DNA of 64,000 nucleotides from Bacillota bacterium (GTDB lineage: Bacteria; Bacillota; Clostridia; DSM-8532): NCBI GenBank assembly GCA_023411795.1, contig JAEYOK010000028.1, positions 1 to 64,000 of the forward strand, read 5' to 3'. How positions within the stretch are numbered: position 1 is the first letter of the stretch; each line of letters begins with the position of its first letter. Below, piece by piece: positions 1-9,166 of this stretch. Position numbers and translations under genes: made by a program. The notes under the pieces were generated by a model. The model worked only from the letters and a program-made list of their open reading frames with translations. It ran no database searches and had not been told where the DNA came from.

Positions 1-1
1 G

Positions 2-292
2 CTCATACGTGTATATGCGGGTGGTGTAGGCGATGGGGGGTATTGGGGCGATGATATGAAGTTTTGTGATGGCTGTTATACAGGGGGATTAGATAAGGCC
101 TATAACTGTGATTCATTGAAATGCGCGGCGGAAAATGGTGTTGATAGATGCCAAAATTGCCATAAAAATCCTTGCGAAAAGGCACATCATCTATTCCAAG
201 GTCTAAAACCCAGTATCCACACGAATACAATTGCTGCCGACGATGTTACATGGGTAATTCTGCCTTATGTGTATATGCAATACGGAAATTGA
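2..292 (+). CDS. DUF3795-like cysteine-rich protein, 5' end outside the window
   Basis: The frame is open from the left edge to a TGA at 290-292, so this is the C-terminal part of a gene that starts upstream; an internal ATG at 56 gives 78 residues but is probably not the start. The visible part has eight cysteines arranged as CDGC, then NCDSLKCA, then CQNCHKNPCEKA. The pattern C-x4-C, V-x2-C-x2-C-x3-PCEK resembles the end of DUF3795 zinc-ribbon-like proteins, whose function is unknown. The gene is followed at once by a strong hairpin terminator. Family assignment is by motif only; a metal-binding role is inferred from the cysteines. Confidence 0.6.
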   Translation, partial: LIRVYAGGVGDGGYWGDDMKFCDGCYTGGLDKAYNCDSLKCAAENGVDRCQNCHKNPCEKAHHLFQGLKPSIHTNTIAADDVTWVILPYVYMQYGN

Positions 293-295
293 AAG

Positions 296-326
296 AAAAG
301 GCCAGCTTCTAGTAAACTGGCCTTTT
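296..326 (+). terminator. Rho-independent terminator of the DUF3795-like gene
   Basis: Perfect 10-bp stem AAAAGGCCAG / CTGGCCTTTT with an 11-nt loop, four bases after the stop codon. The A-run and T-run on both sides allow use in both directions, so it could also serve the converging cotJ operon. Confidence 0.85.
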
Positions 327-331
327 CGCTT

Positions 332-361
332 GAACAAGTTAGGTGGTAGCCTAACTTGTTC
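332..361. repeat. Perfect 12-bp inverted repeat between convergent genes
   Basis: GAACAAGTTAGG (332-343), a 6-nt loop TGGTAG, and CCTAACTTGTTC (350-361) form a perfect hairpin directly behind the terminator at 296-326. There is no T-run on either strand, so it is not a classical terminator. It might be a transcript-end stabiliser for the cotJ mRNA or a protein-binding site. Confidence 0.7.
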
Positions 362-401
362 ATGTGTGAAGGGAATTAAAGGGAGGGATATTAAAAAGTT
401 T

Positions 402-974
402 TTAATAAAACTTTTTACCGCTCATGGTCTCCTGAACAATTCTTAAGGCTTCGCCAAATCGTTGATAATGAACGACCTCACGTTCCCTCAAGAAACGAAG
501 GGGATCGATAACATCGGGGTCATCTGCCATACGAATCAAATATTCATATGTAGCTCTGGCCTTTTGTTCTGCCGCAAGATCCTCGTTAAGATTTGCTATA
601 GGATCCTCCATTGATTCGATATAGGCAGCAGTGAAAGGAACCCCATTTGAGTCTGAAGGATAGACACTTCTGCCATGGACAGAGTACATAGTATCGACAT
701 GCAGTTTTTCTAATTCCTTAGGCGGAACTTTGTCCATAAGTTGATGAACCATTGATCCTATCATCTCAAGATGAGCCAATTCCTCTGTTCCTATATCATT
801 CAATATCGCTTTTGTTTCCTTAGTGGGCATAGAAAATCTCTGACTTAAATAGCGTAGGGATGCCGCCAATTCTCCGTTAGGGCCGCCGTATTGGGTCAGG
901 ATATTTATTGCCATTCTCGGGTCAGTTTTTTTAATATTAATGGGGTACTGAGTCTTTTTCTCATAAAGCCACAT
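402..974 (-). CDS. cotJC: Spore coat protein CotJC, manganese-catalase family
   Basis: This 190-residue protein is a ferritin-like four-helix protein of the manganese catalase family. Candidate dinuclear metal ligands lie in EELAHLEMIG (about residues 64-73), the AAEQKARATYEY helix and REREVVHYQRFG. In Bacillus, CotJC is an inner-coat/outer-forespore component made in the mother cell and can decompose peroxide. It is the last gene of cotJA-cotJB-cotJC and its start overlaps cotJB by 14 bases, so translation is probably coupled. Its length equals the family norm. It is strong evidence that the organism sporulates. No sigma-E promoter could be placed with confidence upstream of cotJA. Confidence 0.95.
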   Translation of the reverse strand: MWLYEKKTQYPINIKKTDPRMAINILTQYGGPNGELAASLRYLSQRFSMPTKETKAILNDIGTEELAHLEMIGSMVHQLMDKVPPKELEKLHVDTMYSVHGRSVYPSDSNGVPFTAAYIESMEDPIANLNEDLAAEQKARATYEYLIRMADDPDVIDPLRFLREREVVHYQRFGEALRIVQETMSGKKFY

Positions 975-1236
975 TATTCATACCTCCTCCTTTAGGGTCC
1001 CATGGCCACGGATCGTTAATCCACTGCCAGCATGTGGTGTTAGGCAGATAACGAGGGGTCAGCGGTCCAAACTTTGATTGATATTGACGCTTGATGTTTT
1101 CAGATTGCTCCAAAGCCATTTTATAGTCCCGGAGAGCATTTGCGTCAGAAGGGTGTGTATCAAGGAAAAGTTGTAAATCGTAAAGAGCGAAATCATAAGC
1201 CATTATTTGCTCCATTAGGGTTGTTTGTTCATCCAC
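961..1236 (-). CDS. cotJB: Spore coat protein CotJB
   Basis: A 91-residue protein with the CotJB pattern: an N-terminal helix (MEQIMAYDFALYDLQLFLDTHP) followed by a Tyr/Trp/Pro-rich tail (TPRYLPNTTCWQWINDPWPW). CotJB is needed with CotJA and CotJC for their assembly at the spore coat in Bacillus. An AGGTG-type ribosome site lies close upstream of the ATG. It lies 21 bases behind cotJA and overlaps cotJC, as expected for a single mother-cell operon. Confidence 0.93.
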   Translation of the reverse strand: MDEQTTLMEQIMAYDFALYDLQLFLDTHPSDANALRDYKMALEQSENIKRQYQSKFGPLTPRYLPNTTCWQWINDPWPWDPKGGGMNNVAL

Positions 1237-1257
1237 GTAAAAACACCTCCATATTCA

Positions 1258-1449
1258 TTATTTGACCAATTCCGGGAAAACGGTTCCTTTTTTCAGAGCT
1301 TCCTGGGCGGGCATTATTCTGGTATATAGCTGATACGGCACATATGCTTGAGCAAGCTCCGGACGAACAGGCATAACCGGTATCATAATTGGCTCGCCTC
1401 CACAATTGTTTTCAGTATAAATTGTGACAATATTTAAACTATCCAACAT
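1258..1449 (-). CDS. cotJA: Spore coat associated protein CotJA
   Basis: A 63-residue protein with the CotJA signature PVMPVRPELAQAYVPYQ and the C-terminal AQEALKKGTVFPEL. I chose the ATG at 1449 because GGAGG sits 7-8 bases upstream on the minus strand and the family is short; a longer frame to 1539 adds only unrelated hydrophobic residues. It is the first gene of the cotJ operon, divergent from the uridine-kinase gene, with the shared intergenic region at 1450-1674. Confidence 0.92.
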   Translation of the reverse strand: MLDSLNIVTIYTENNCGGEPIMIPVMPVRPELAQAYVPYQLYTRIMPAQEALKKGTVFPELVK

Positions 1450-1609
1450 AAAGAAGCCTCCATGCTTGTTTCTTATACATATTATGTACAAGCGTGAAAT
1501 AGTGTGAATAAGCCCGGTACTTATCAATAAAGCAATCACCCTCTTGCATATAATGAAAATACATGGCTTTTCTTCTGGTTATACTAATTTGGGATAAAAG
1601 CCTTTGTGC

Positions 1610-1638
1610 TTGTTGAAATAGGGTAAATATAGGATAAT
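1610..1638 (+). promoter_or_regulatory. Sigma-A-type promoter for the nucleoside kinase gene
   Basis: TTGTTG (1610-1615) and GATAAT (1633-1638) are 17 bases apart, 37 bases before the start codon and ahead of an AAGGAGG ribosome site. Consensus match only. Confidence 0.5.
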
Positions 1639-1674
1639 AGGAATATTGCAAATCATAAGGAGGTTTTTACTTTT

Positions 1675-3336
1675 ATGATTCAAAAGGACATTAGTATTCT
1701 TCTAAATGGGCAGCAAGTTAAAGCGGAAAAAGGCACCAAAATAGAGGAGTTGGTTAAAGGGAAGAAGGGCAAAAAGGATGCCCTTATTGTAGCCGCTCTT
1801 GTGGATAATGAAATCAGAGAATTAACCTATCCTGTAGAGAAGGATTGTAGTATAAGTTTTATAGACTTGTCCAGTGAAGACGGTATCAGAATATATGAAA
1901 GAAGCTTAAAGTTTTTGCTCATAAAGGCAGTTCATGATTTGTTCCCCGAGAAAGAAATTCAAATACGACATTCTGTAAGCAGAGGTGTCTTCTTTGAAAT
2001 AATTGATTACGAGGTAACTACAGACGATGCAATAAAAATAGAAAGACGTATGCGGGAACTGGTGAAAATGGATATGGAGTTCACAAAAGTAATCGTATCC
2101 ATAGAGGAAGCCAGAAAAATATTCTTAAAAAGAGGTCGGGAAGACAGATATCGGGCTATTGAAAACCGTGAGAAAGACTATGTTTCCCTTTATATATTTG
2201 ACGATATTGAAGATTATTTTTATGGCTACATGGTTCCCAGTTCAGGCTATCTGAACCTTTTTGGGCTAGAGGCAGACAATGGCGGACTTGTTTTAATTTT
2301 ACCGAAGAAGAATAACCCAACCAGTCTTCCTCAAGTGCCGATTCCCAGAAAACTCTTTAATATATTTACAGAGTATGGAGACTGGATTAACATACTCGGA
2401 GTAGAGGATGTGGGGAAACTAAATGATGTAATAGAAAACGGACAACTGAAAGATTTGATACTTATGGCTGAAGCACTGCATGAAAAAAAGATAGCTATAA
2501 TCGCAGACATGATTAAACACCACCAGCCTGAAAAAAAACTAATTATGATTGCGGGGCCATCTTCCTCGGGTAAAACAACCTTTGCTCAAAGGCTTTCCAT
2601 ACAGCTTAGAGTTAACGGCCTGGTTCCCGTCAATATATCGGTGGATGATTATTTTGTTGATAAAACCAGAACTCCTATTGACGAAGAAGGAAATCCTGAT
2701 TATGAGGCGTTAGAAACAGTTGACTTACAGCTTTTCAACAGGGATATAAACACATTACTTTCGGGAGGGGAAATTGATCTTCCCACTTTTAACTTTAAGA
2801 CAGGTATGAGAGAATACAAAGGTAAAAAATTGAGGTTGAAAGACGGGCAGGTATTAGTAATTGAGGGTATTCACGCTTTGAATCCCGGACTTACCAGAGA
2901 AATAAAACCGGAGAATAAGTTTAATATATATATAAGCGCTATCACCTCAATGCGTATTGATATGCATAATCGTATCCCCACTACTGATTTTAGATTGATA
3001 AGGCGAATGGTCCGGGACAACAGATACAGAGGGACACCTGCTCCAAAAACCATTGAGATGTGGCCTAGTGTCAGAAAGGGAGAAGAAAAAAACATATTCC
3101 CATTCCAGGAAGAAGCGGATGTAATGTTTAATTCGTCTTTGGTGTATGAGCTATTAATGCTTAAGCCGCTTGCTATGCCCTTGCTTCAGGAGATATCAAA
3201 CGATATACCTCAATATGCCGAGGCACGCAGGCTCACTGAGTTTTTGAGCTATTTTCTCTCTGCTCCGACGGATCAAGTACCGTCAAACTCTATTTTAAGA
3301 GAATTTATTGGAGGCTCTGTGTTCAGTGAACATTAA
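1675..3336 (+). CDS. TGS-domain/uridine-kinase-like nucleoside kinase
   Basis: This 553-residue protein fuses an N-terminal TGS-like and threonyl-tRNA-synthetase-like second-domain region (about residues 1-220) to a uridine/cytidine kinase domain. The kinase P-loop is GPSSSGKTTFAQRL near residue 298, followed by VDDYFVDKTRTPIDEEG (substrate Asp region) and VLVIEGIHALNPGL (Walker B). This architecture is common in clostridia and is annotated there as a nucleoside kinase; phosphorylation of uridine or another nucleoside by ATP is inferred from the C-terminal domain. The synthetase-like part has no catalytic class II domain, so it is not an aminoacyl-tRNA synthetase. The start has AAGGAGG nine bases upstream. 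It is a single gene followed by rlmL. Confidence 0.85.
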   Translation: MIQKDISILLNGQQVKAEKGTKIEELVKGKKGKKDALIVAALVDNEIRELTYPVEKDCSISFIDLSSEDGIRIYERSLKFLLIKAVHDLFPEKEIQIRHSVSRGVFFEIIDYEVTTDDAIKIERRMRELVKMDMEFTKVIVSIEEARKIFLKRGREDRYRAIENREKDYVSLYIFDDIEDYFYGYMVPSSGYLNLFGLEADNGGLVLILPKKNNPTSLPQVPIPRKLFNIFTEYGDWINILGVEDVGKLNDVIENGQLKDLILMAEALHEKKIAIIADMIKHHQPEKKLIMIAGPSSSGKTTFAQRLSIQLRVNGLVPVNISVDDYFVDKTRTPIDEEGNPDYEALETVDLQLFNRDINTLLSGGEIDLPTFNFKTGMREYKGKKLRLKDGQVLVIEGIHALNPGLTREIKPENKFNIYISAITSMRIDMHNRIPTTDFRLIRRMVRDNRYRGTPAPKTIEMWPSVRKGEEKNIFPFQEEADVMFNSSLVYELLMLKPLAMPLLQEISNDIPQYAEARRLTEFLSYFLSAPTDQVPSNSILREFIGGSVFSEH

Positions 3337-3386
3337 TACCTGATAAAATAGAAAATACTAATGAAACAACCTATGAAGGAGAAAAA

Positions 3387-4535
3387 ATGAAAAAATTACG
3401 ACTATTTGCTACCGCTACCTTTGGTGTGGAGTCTGTTGTAGCCAGAGAGATTAAACATCTTGGCTACGAAGAAACCTTTACAGACAATGGCAAAATATAT
3501 TTTGACGGAGACTTTGAGGCTATTTGCAGAGCAAATCTTTGGCTACGCACGGCAGGGCGTGTCTACGTTTTGATGGGCGAGTTTAATGCCGTCACATTTA
3601 CCGAACTATTTGATGCTACCAATTCGATTCCGTGGGAGAATTGGCTTCCTAAGGATGCAGAGTTTCCCGTTACCGGTGGGTGCGTAAAGTCTACGTTAAT
3701 GAGCGTCTCGGATTGTCAGTCAATTATTAAAAAAGCCATAGTAGAAAGACTAAAAAAAGTCTATAAGATGGAAACCTTTCCTGAAACAGGCCCGAGATTC
3801 CATATTGATTTTAGTATCACTAAAGATAAAGTGATTCTCTCTTTGGATACTACAGGGGATGGGCTTCATAAAAGGGGTTATAGAAGTCTTGGATATGCTG
3901 CTCCGATAAAGGAGACATTAGCTGCCGCTATGCTGATGATAAGCAGATGGTCACCGGGAAAGCCCTTGATTGATCCTTTTTGTGGTTCGGGTACAATTCC
4001 TATTGAAGCCGCTTTGATGGCAATGAATAAAGCACCGGGGCTCGACAGGGAGTTTGATTGCCAAGAATGGCCGATTATACCCAAGGAAGTCTGGTACAAT
4101 GCCTTAAACGAAGCGAGAGATCTTATAAAGCCTGTAAATGAGCTACTGATACAGGGTTACGATATAAGCCCCGAAGCCATTAGTATGGCAAATTACCACG
4201 CGAAACAAGCAGGTGTTTCGGATATAGTTCATCTTCAGGTTCGTGATGTTAAGGAAATCTCTTCAAAGGCTAAATACGGCTTTATTATTACCAATCCTCC
4301 CTATGGGCAGAGATTGGGGGAAAAGAAGGAAAACAGTCTTCTTTATCGTGATATGGGGCAGAGCTTTAAGAAGCTTCCGACATGGTCATATTACATTATT
4401 AACGCCGATCCGGAATTTGAGAAATCCTTTGGGAGAAAGGCAGATAAAAACCGCAAGCTCTTTAATGGCGGACTGTTATGCTATTATTATCAGTACTTCG
4501 GACCAAAACCCGAACGAATTCAGCCTAAGGAATGA
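3387..4535 (+). CDS. RlmL/RlmK-type THUMP domain rRNA methyltransferase
   Basis: This 382-residue protein has an N-terminal ferredoxin-like/THUMP region (about residues 1-155) and a Rossmann methyltransferase domain with DPFCGSGTIPIEAALMA (SAM-binding motif I) and NPPYG (N6/N2 amino-methylation motif IV). These are features of the YpsC/RlmL-N family that makes m2G in 23S rRNA. The exact target base is inferred, not visible. AAGGAG precedes the ATG by 8 bases. It lies 50 bases behind the kinase gene, perhaps cotranscribed, and ends at a strong bidirectional terminator. Confidence 0.9.
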   Translation: MKKLRLFATATFGVESVVAREIKHLGYEETFTDNGKIYFDGDFEAICRANLWLRTAGRVYVLMGEFNAVTFTELFDATNSIPWENWLPKDAEFPVTGGCVKSTLMSVSDCQSIIKKAIVERLKKVYKMETFPETGPRFHIDFSITKDKVILSLDTTGDGLHKRGYRSLGYAAPIKETLAAAMLMISRWSPGKPLIDPFCGSGTIPIEAALMAMNKAPGLDREFDCQEWPIIPKEVWYNALNEARDLIKPVNELLIQGYDISPEAISMANYHAKQAGVSDIVHLQVRDVKEISSKAKYGFIITNPPYGQRLGEKKENSLLYRDMGQSFKKLPTWSYYIINADPEFEKSFGRKADKNRKLFNGGLLCYYYQYFGPKPERIQPKE

Positions 4536-4538
4536 GTA

Positions 4539-4566
4539 AAAAGGCGACCGCATTTGGTCGCCTTTT
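4539..4566. terminator. Bidirectional terminator between convergent rlmL-like and PBP genes
   Basis: Perfect 11-bp stem AAAAGGCGACC / GGTCGCCTTTT with a 6-nt loop. A-run and T-run flanks serve both strands; the convergent PBP gene ends seven bases beyond it. Confidence 0.92.
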
Positions 4567-4572
4567 GAATCC

Positions 4573-7143
4573 TTAGTCGTAATTATTTGAGCCTTCATCC
4601 CAATCTATGCCGTCCCAGTTTTCCTCTTCTAAAGGATCTCCAATATCCTCAGATGGGGGCTGTCCTTCCGGGATGCCATCGTCATCTATTGAATCAGATG
4701 AAGGCGATTCCTCATAGGCCGGAGGAATAAGAATGCCTTGGTTGTGGACTGTACAATATTCTCCTTCAGGAATCTCATAAATATAGTCATTAGGGTAAGG
4801 ATCATCGGGTAATAATGGCTTGTATTCTACCGGACGTCTAATTCCAACCTTCGTAACAGTGGTTGCGGCAGGACAGTACTCTGTCGCAAGAAGGTGTCGC
4901 TTATGAGTATCTTGAGATGCAGTACATGCTTCATACTCAACATGAACAGTACAAATATCGCTATATGCCGGTTCGGTACCTTCTATAAAGTATTCTTCCT
5001 GAACTCTTCCGCCACGAGGATCCCTTCTACAAATATCGCTGGCTATCTTTCCGGAATCAATACAAATTGTACGCTTGACAATATTAGGCGGAGTGGTTTC
5101 AAAGAATGGCACAGCCGGCATTCCTTCATGAATTTTGTTCATTACCGCATTCCATAGGAGCAAGGCATTATCTTTTTCTTCTTTTTGTATCTCTACAGCT
5201 TTATCATAACCATACCAGGTAATACCTACATAGTAATTGGTGAATCCACAGAACCACTTGTCTTTATCAGAGTCAGAAGTACCTGTTTTTCCCGCTGATG
5301 GTATGGTGACCTTTTTGCCTTCCGTATCAGTGTATTCAATGATGCCCTCGGGATAGGCTGTTCCCTTCTTAACAACATCTTCCATCAGATTGTCCATAAT
5401 GAAGATGGTTTGTTCAGAAAATACCTGAGTCCTTTCAGGCTTGATTGAAATTATTGTCTTTCCACTATTATCCTTCACTTCGGTAAAAAACATCGGAGTT
5501 GTATATACTCCCTTATTGGCAAAAGGCGTGTAAGCCGCAGCCATTTGAAGAGGGGTCACGCCTTTATTAAAACCACCCATAGCAATTGATAGGTATTGTT
5601 CATTTTGTCTGTCGATACCGAGTTTATTAAGATAAGATAAAGCTGGTTTAATGCCTACATAATCTTTTAGAAGCAAAGTAGCAACTACATTTCTTGATTT
5701 AAAAAGACCAATTCTCGCCGTAGTTAAGCCATAGTTATCCTTCTCGACATTCCGAGGCCATTCTTCCGGTTCGTCCTGTCCCGCTTTTGGTGGCAATAGA
5801 TGCTGTATTACATCATCGACAACAGTTGCCGCTGTTATTGTTTTACTGTCAATTCCGGGTCCATAAACTAAAAGTGGTTTAATAGAAGAACCAGGAGATC
5901 TTTCGGCTTGAGTAGCACGGTTAAATACGCTGCCTTCCTTAGCACCACGGCCTCCGTATATTCCTCTTACAAAGCCGTCCCTACTCATCACAACCATGGC
6001 GCCCTGAGGCTTTTCATCGGTGTACTTATTATCAAATGAAAAGTATTCTTCTTCTGAATCTTTAAAAACTGATTCCAAAGAATTTTGCACTTTGGGGTCC
6101 ATAGTAGAATAAATATGAAGACCATTGTTATAAATAATGTCCAATGCTGCTTGCTCGGTATAACCACTGGTATTCATAAGATAATTTTTGACGCTTTTTA
6201 TTACCTCGTCAACAAAATATGACTGATTGCTTGTCTTCGTTAATTTACCGGCTTCAGGGTTGTAATTAAAGTTGAGCTTTTCCTGAGTAGCTTCATCATA
6301 TTCACTTTGAGTTATTTTACCCTGCTCCAGCATTAATCCTAAGGTTGTCTTAGTCCTGGCCAGATTGGCCTCAATATTCTCATCATCAATTGGCATATAT
6401 TTGGTCGGCCAATTGGTTATACCTGCAAGACTGGCACATTCAGCCAGGGATAAATTCCGCACATCTTTGCCGAAGTAGCCCATGGCTGCTGTTTCTATAC
6501 CGTAAAAATTACCACCCATAGGGATGTTGTTAAGATAATAGGTCAGAATCTCTTCTTTTGTCAGGACCTTTTCTAACTCCAAAGCCTGCCATTGTTCCTG
6601 AAGCTTACGCGGAATGGTTATGTCATCTCGTTTGGTCAGGTTTTTAATAAGCTGCTGTGTTATTGTACTTCCGCCCTGTATATCGACATCTGCACCTAAC
6701 AGCTTTTTACCGTAAGTTAGAACTGCGCTGCCAATTCGTCTGAAATCAATTCCCTTATGTTCTTTAAAACGCTTATCTTCTACTGCTATAAAAGCGTCAA
6801 TTAATTTTTCCGGTATTTCTTCGTAATTGATCCAGACACGATTCTCTTCTTTTTTAAGCTCAGCAATGACATTACCATCAATATCGTATACATAAGAATT
6901 AAAGCCCATAGTTTTAAACAACTCGGCTTCAACCATGGGAGTTGTTTTTATAATGGCATACATACCCCCGCCTAAAAGGCCGGCAGATGCGCTTCCAACT
7001 ACCAAAAGAAGGGAGAAAACAATTGTTAATGCTATTAAAAAAGCCTTTAAGGTAAGTGCTAAAATAACTAGTCCTGTGCCTGATTGTTTCTTTGTGGAAG
7101 CAGGTGAGTTGGACTCTTTACGGCTTCCAAGTTTTCCGTCCAT
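4573..7143 (-). CDS. Class A penicillin-binding protein (PBP1A type)
   Basis: This 856-residue bifunctional cell-wall synthase starts with a short basic cytoplasmic tail and one membrane anchor (about residues 28-60). The GT51 glycosyltransferase domain shows AVEDKRFKEHKGIDF and GGSTITQQLIKN. The transpeptidase domain shows the serine SPGSSIKP (SxxK), KSRN (SxN) and AGKTGTSD (KTG). After the catalytic domain comes a cysteine-containing tail of about 120 residues (ICIDSGKIASDICRRDP and similar) ending in an acidic Pro/Asp/Glu-rich segment; no PASTA repeats are seen. It polymerises and crosslinks peptidoglycan outside the membrane. An AGGAGG site precedes the ATG. Monocistronic by its surroundings. 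Confidence 0.95.
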   Translation of the reverse strand: MDGKLGSRKESNSPASTKKQSGTGLVILALTLKAFLIALTIVFSLLLVVGSASAGLLGGGMYAIIKTTPMVEAELFKTMGFNSYVYDIDGNVIAELKKEENRVWINYEEIPEKLIDAFIAVEDKRFKEHKGIDFRRIGSAVLTYGKKLLGADVDIQGGSTITQQLIKNLTKRDDITIPRKLQEQWQALELEKVLTKEEILTYYLNNIPMGGNFYGIETAAMGYFGKDVRNLSLAECASLAGITNWPTKYMPIDDENIEANLARTKTTLGLMLEQGKITQSEYDEATQEKLNFNYNPEAGKLTKTSNQSYFVDEVIKSVKNYLMNTSGYTEQAALDIIYNNGLHIYSTMDPKVQNSLESVFKDSEEEYFSFDNKYTDEKPQGAMVVMSRDGFVRGIYGGRGAKEGSVFNRATQAERSPGSSIKPLLVYGPGIDSKTITAATVVDDVIQHLLPPKAGQDEPEEWPRNVEKDNYGLTTARIGLFKSRNVVATLLLKDYVGIKPALSYLNKLGIDRQNEQYLSIAMGGFNKGVTPLQMAAAYTPFANKGVYTTPMFFTEVKDNSGKTIISIKPERTQVFSEQTIFIMDNLMEDVVKKGTAYPEGIIEYTDTEGKKVTIPSAGKTGTSDSDKDKWFCGFTNYYVGITWYGYDKAVEIQKEEKDNALLLWNAVMNKIHEGMPAVPFFETTPPNIVKRTICIDSGKIASDICRRDPRGGRVQEEYFIEGTEPAYSDICTVHVEYEACTASQDTHKRHLLATEYCPAATTVTKVGIRRPVEYKPLLPDDPYPNDYIYEIPEGEYCTVHNQGILIPPAYEESPSSDSIDDDGIPEGQPPSEDIGDPLEEENWDGIDWDEGSNNYD

Positions 7144-7286
7144 AGGGTATCCTCCTCGTTCAAGGACAAATCTTGAATTAATCTTAAGCTTTATTCTGCT
7201 AATGTGTTAATTATAGCACAAAATATCAGGGCTTAAAAGTTTTCAGGTTTAAGCTGCTTAAAGTTTCAGCTTTAAAGCATGTACCT

Positions 7287-7316
7287 TTGACTCTTAGTTG
7301 CTGTATATAATATAAT
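7287..7316 (+). promoter_or_regulatory. Sigma-A-type promoter of tyrS
   Basis: TTGACT (7287-7292) and TATAAT (7311-7316) are 18 bases apart. The 80-base leader to tyrS holds only a small TACGCT/AGCGTA hairpin; I see no T-box sequence here, unlike in front of thrS. Confidence 0.6.
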
Positions 7317-7396
7317 ATTATTCTATAATAGATTATTATCGATACGCTATTTTCAGCGTAAGGACAAAAGATTATATAGAAGGAAAGGATAAAAGT

Positions 7397-8626
7397 ATGA
7401 GTACCAATGTTTTTGACACACTGAAGGAACGTGGATTTATTGCCCAAACAACACATGAGGAAAAGATAAGAGAGCTTCTCGGAAGCGAAAAGGTTTCTTT
7501 TTATATAGGATTTGATCCAACTGCCGATAGCCTTCACGTGGGACATCTGTTACAGCTCATAGTAATGTCCCACATGCAGAAAGCAGGACACAGACCCATT
7601 GCCCTTATAGGTGGTGGTACTGCAATGGTCGGTGATCCATCGGGCAGAACTGATATGAGAAAAATGCTTACCCAGGAAGAAATAAACTACAACGGTTCAC
7701 GCTTTCGTGAGCAAATGAAAGGTCTTGTTGATTTTGGTGAAGGTAAAGCTATAATGGTAAACAATGGGGACTGGCTCCTTGACCTCAATTATGTGTCGTT
7801 CTTAAGAGATGTCGGAGTACATTTCTCGGTTAATAGGATGCTTTCGGCTGAATGCTTCAAGAGCAGGCTTGAAAAGGGACTATCCTTTATTGAGTTTAAT
7901 TACATGCTCATGCAGAGCTATGATTTCTTAAAACTTTATCAGGACCTAGGTTGCAGGCTGGAGCTTGGGGGAGACGACCAATGGAGTAACATCTTAGGCG
8001 GAGTGGACTTAATCAGGCGTGTTGAGAGTGAAGAGGCATATGGTATGACCTTCCAGTTATTGACAACCAGTGAAGGTAAAAAGATGGGTAAAACCCAGAG
8101 TGGTGCAGTGTGGCTTGATCCGGAAAAAACAAGTCCTTATGATTTTTATCAATACTGGAGAAATGTTGATGACGCTGATGTCGTTAAATGCTTAAAGCTT
8201 TTGACTTTTGTACCCATGGCTGAGATTGAAAAGATGGCTGAATGGAAAGACTCTCAAATAAATGAAGCGAAAAAGGTTTTGGCTTATGAGGTTACTAAAA
8301 TAGTCCATGGGGAAGCTGAGGCACAAAAAGTAAAAGAAGCTGCTGATGCTTTATTTGGACAAGGCGGATCCAAAGAGAATATTCCCACTGTCAATATTTC
8401 AAGAGATTTGTTGAGTCAAGGGATAAAGGTCATCGATTTACTGGCAGCAACCGGTCTTATACCTTCAAAAGGAGAAGGACGGCGATTGATTCAACAAGGT
8501 GGACTTTCTATAAATGACAACAAGGTAGATTCTATGGATTTGATTATCACCGAGGCAGAATTTTCTGATAATGAACTTATGGTACGCAAGGGCAAAAAAT
8601 CATTTCATAGGATTGTTTTAGAATAG
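7397..8626 (+). CDS. tyrS: Tyrosyl-tRNA synthetase
   Basis: A 409-residue class I synthetase charging tRNA-Tyr. The HIGH motif is HVGHL at residues 47-51 inside IGFDPTADSLHVGHL, tyrosine-binding elements are YDFLKLYQDLGCRLELGGDDQ, and the KMSKS loop appears as KMGKT near residue 231. A C-terminal S4 RNA-binding domain follows (GRRLIQQGGLSINDNKV). Length is normal. The ribosome site GGAAAGGA lies close to the ATG. It is followed after 10 bases by an XRE regulator, so the two are probably cotranscribed. Confidence 0.97.
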   Translation: MSTNVFDTLKERGFIAQTTHEEKIRELLGSEKVSFYIGFDPTADSLHVGHLLQLIVMSHMQKAGHRPIALIGGGTAMVGDPSGRTDMRKMLTQEEINYNGSRFREQMKGLVDFGEGKAIMVNNGDWLLDLNYVSFLRDVGVHFSVNRMLSAECFKSRLEKGLSFIEFNYMLMQSYDFLKLYQDLGCRLELGGDDQWSNILGGVDLIRRVESEEAYGMTFQLLTTSEGKKMGKTQSGAVWLDPEKTSPYDFYQYWRNVDDADVVKCLKLLTFVPMAEIEKMAEWKDSQINEAKKVLAYEVTKIVHGEAEAQKVKEAADALFGQGGSKENIPTVNISRDLLSQGIKVIDLLAATGLIPSKGEGRRLIQQGGLSINDNKVDSMDLIITEAEFSDNELMVRKGKKSFHRIVLE

Positions 8627-8636
8627 AGGAGTATCT

Positions 8637-9095
8637 ATGGAAATCAGTGTTGGAGAGGTAATAAAATCAAAACGGGAAGAAAAAGGCTACACCCTGAGTG
8701 AGTTTGCTCAAATGATAGAAATATCGGCCGGATATCTTTCCCAGATTGAAAACGGAAGAAAAACAAATCCTAAGCTGGATATAATATTAAAGATTATCCA
8801 TGAGCTCGATATTGATATTGAAATGCTTTTAGGTATTGAACCGACCGAAGATAAATACCTTTCCAGAATTCCTTCTCTTTTGAAACTGACTTTGGCTAAG
8901 GAAAGAAATCTTAATACCCTTTCCGATGCCGATGTATTAAGAAAAATAAATAATATTCTAAACCGTGTACTGGAATCGAAATATATCCTTGAAAATCGGG
9001 AACTCTATAATCTCTTTCTTGAGGATATATCTCTCCAGACTGAAAGCGCACTGAAACGATATATGGCCCTTCAAATATTACTGATGAAAAACTAA
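8637..9095 (+). CDS. XRE-family transcriptional regulator
   Basis: This 152-residue protein has an N-terminal Cro/CI helix-turn-helix (about residues 5-60; recognition region ISAGYLSQIENGRKTNPKLD) and a helical C-terminal region of about 90 residues without a recognised ligand domain. SinR/ImmR-like proteins share the fold. It begins 10 bases after tyrS with GAGGAG before the ATG, so it is likely translated from the tyrS message. Target genes are unknown; an operator close to its own promoter is not obvious. Confidence 0.85.
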   Translation: MEISVGEVIKSKREEKGYTLSEFAQMIEISAGYLSQIENGRKTNPKLDIILKIIHELDIDIEMLLGIEPTEDKYLSRIPSLLKLTLAKERNLNTLSDADVLRKINNILNRVLESKYILENRELYNLFLEDISLQTESALKRYMALQILLMKN

Positions 9096-9102
9096 AAAAG
9101 TC

Positions 9103-9131
9103 TTGACCAAGAAGGGCTTTATAAGTATAAT
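9103..9131 (+). promoter_or_regulatory. Promoter of the tRNA pair
   Basis: TTGACC (9103-9108), 17 bases, TATAAT (9126-9131), ending 35 bases ahead of tRNA-Asn. A near-consensus stable-RNA promoter. Confidence 0.75.
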
Positions 9132-9166
9132 AAATCTTGCGCTTTATAAAAAAGTGCAATAAACTT

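Noticed and set aside
1450..1660. Sigma-E promoter for cotJA
   Set aside because: AT-rich sequence offers several partial matches but no good -35/-10 spacing, so I do not claim it.
7150..7396. T-box leader in front of tyrS
   Set aside because: No TGGAACC-type T-box or terminator pair could be found.
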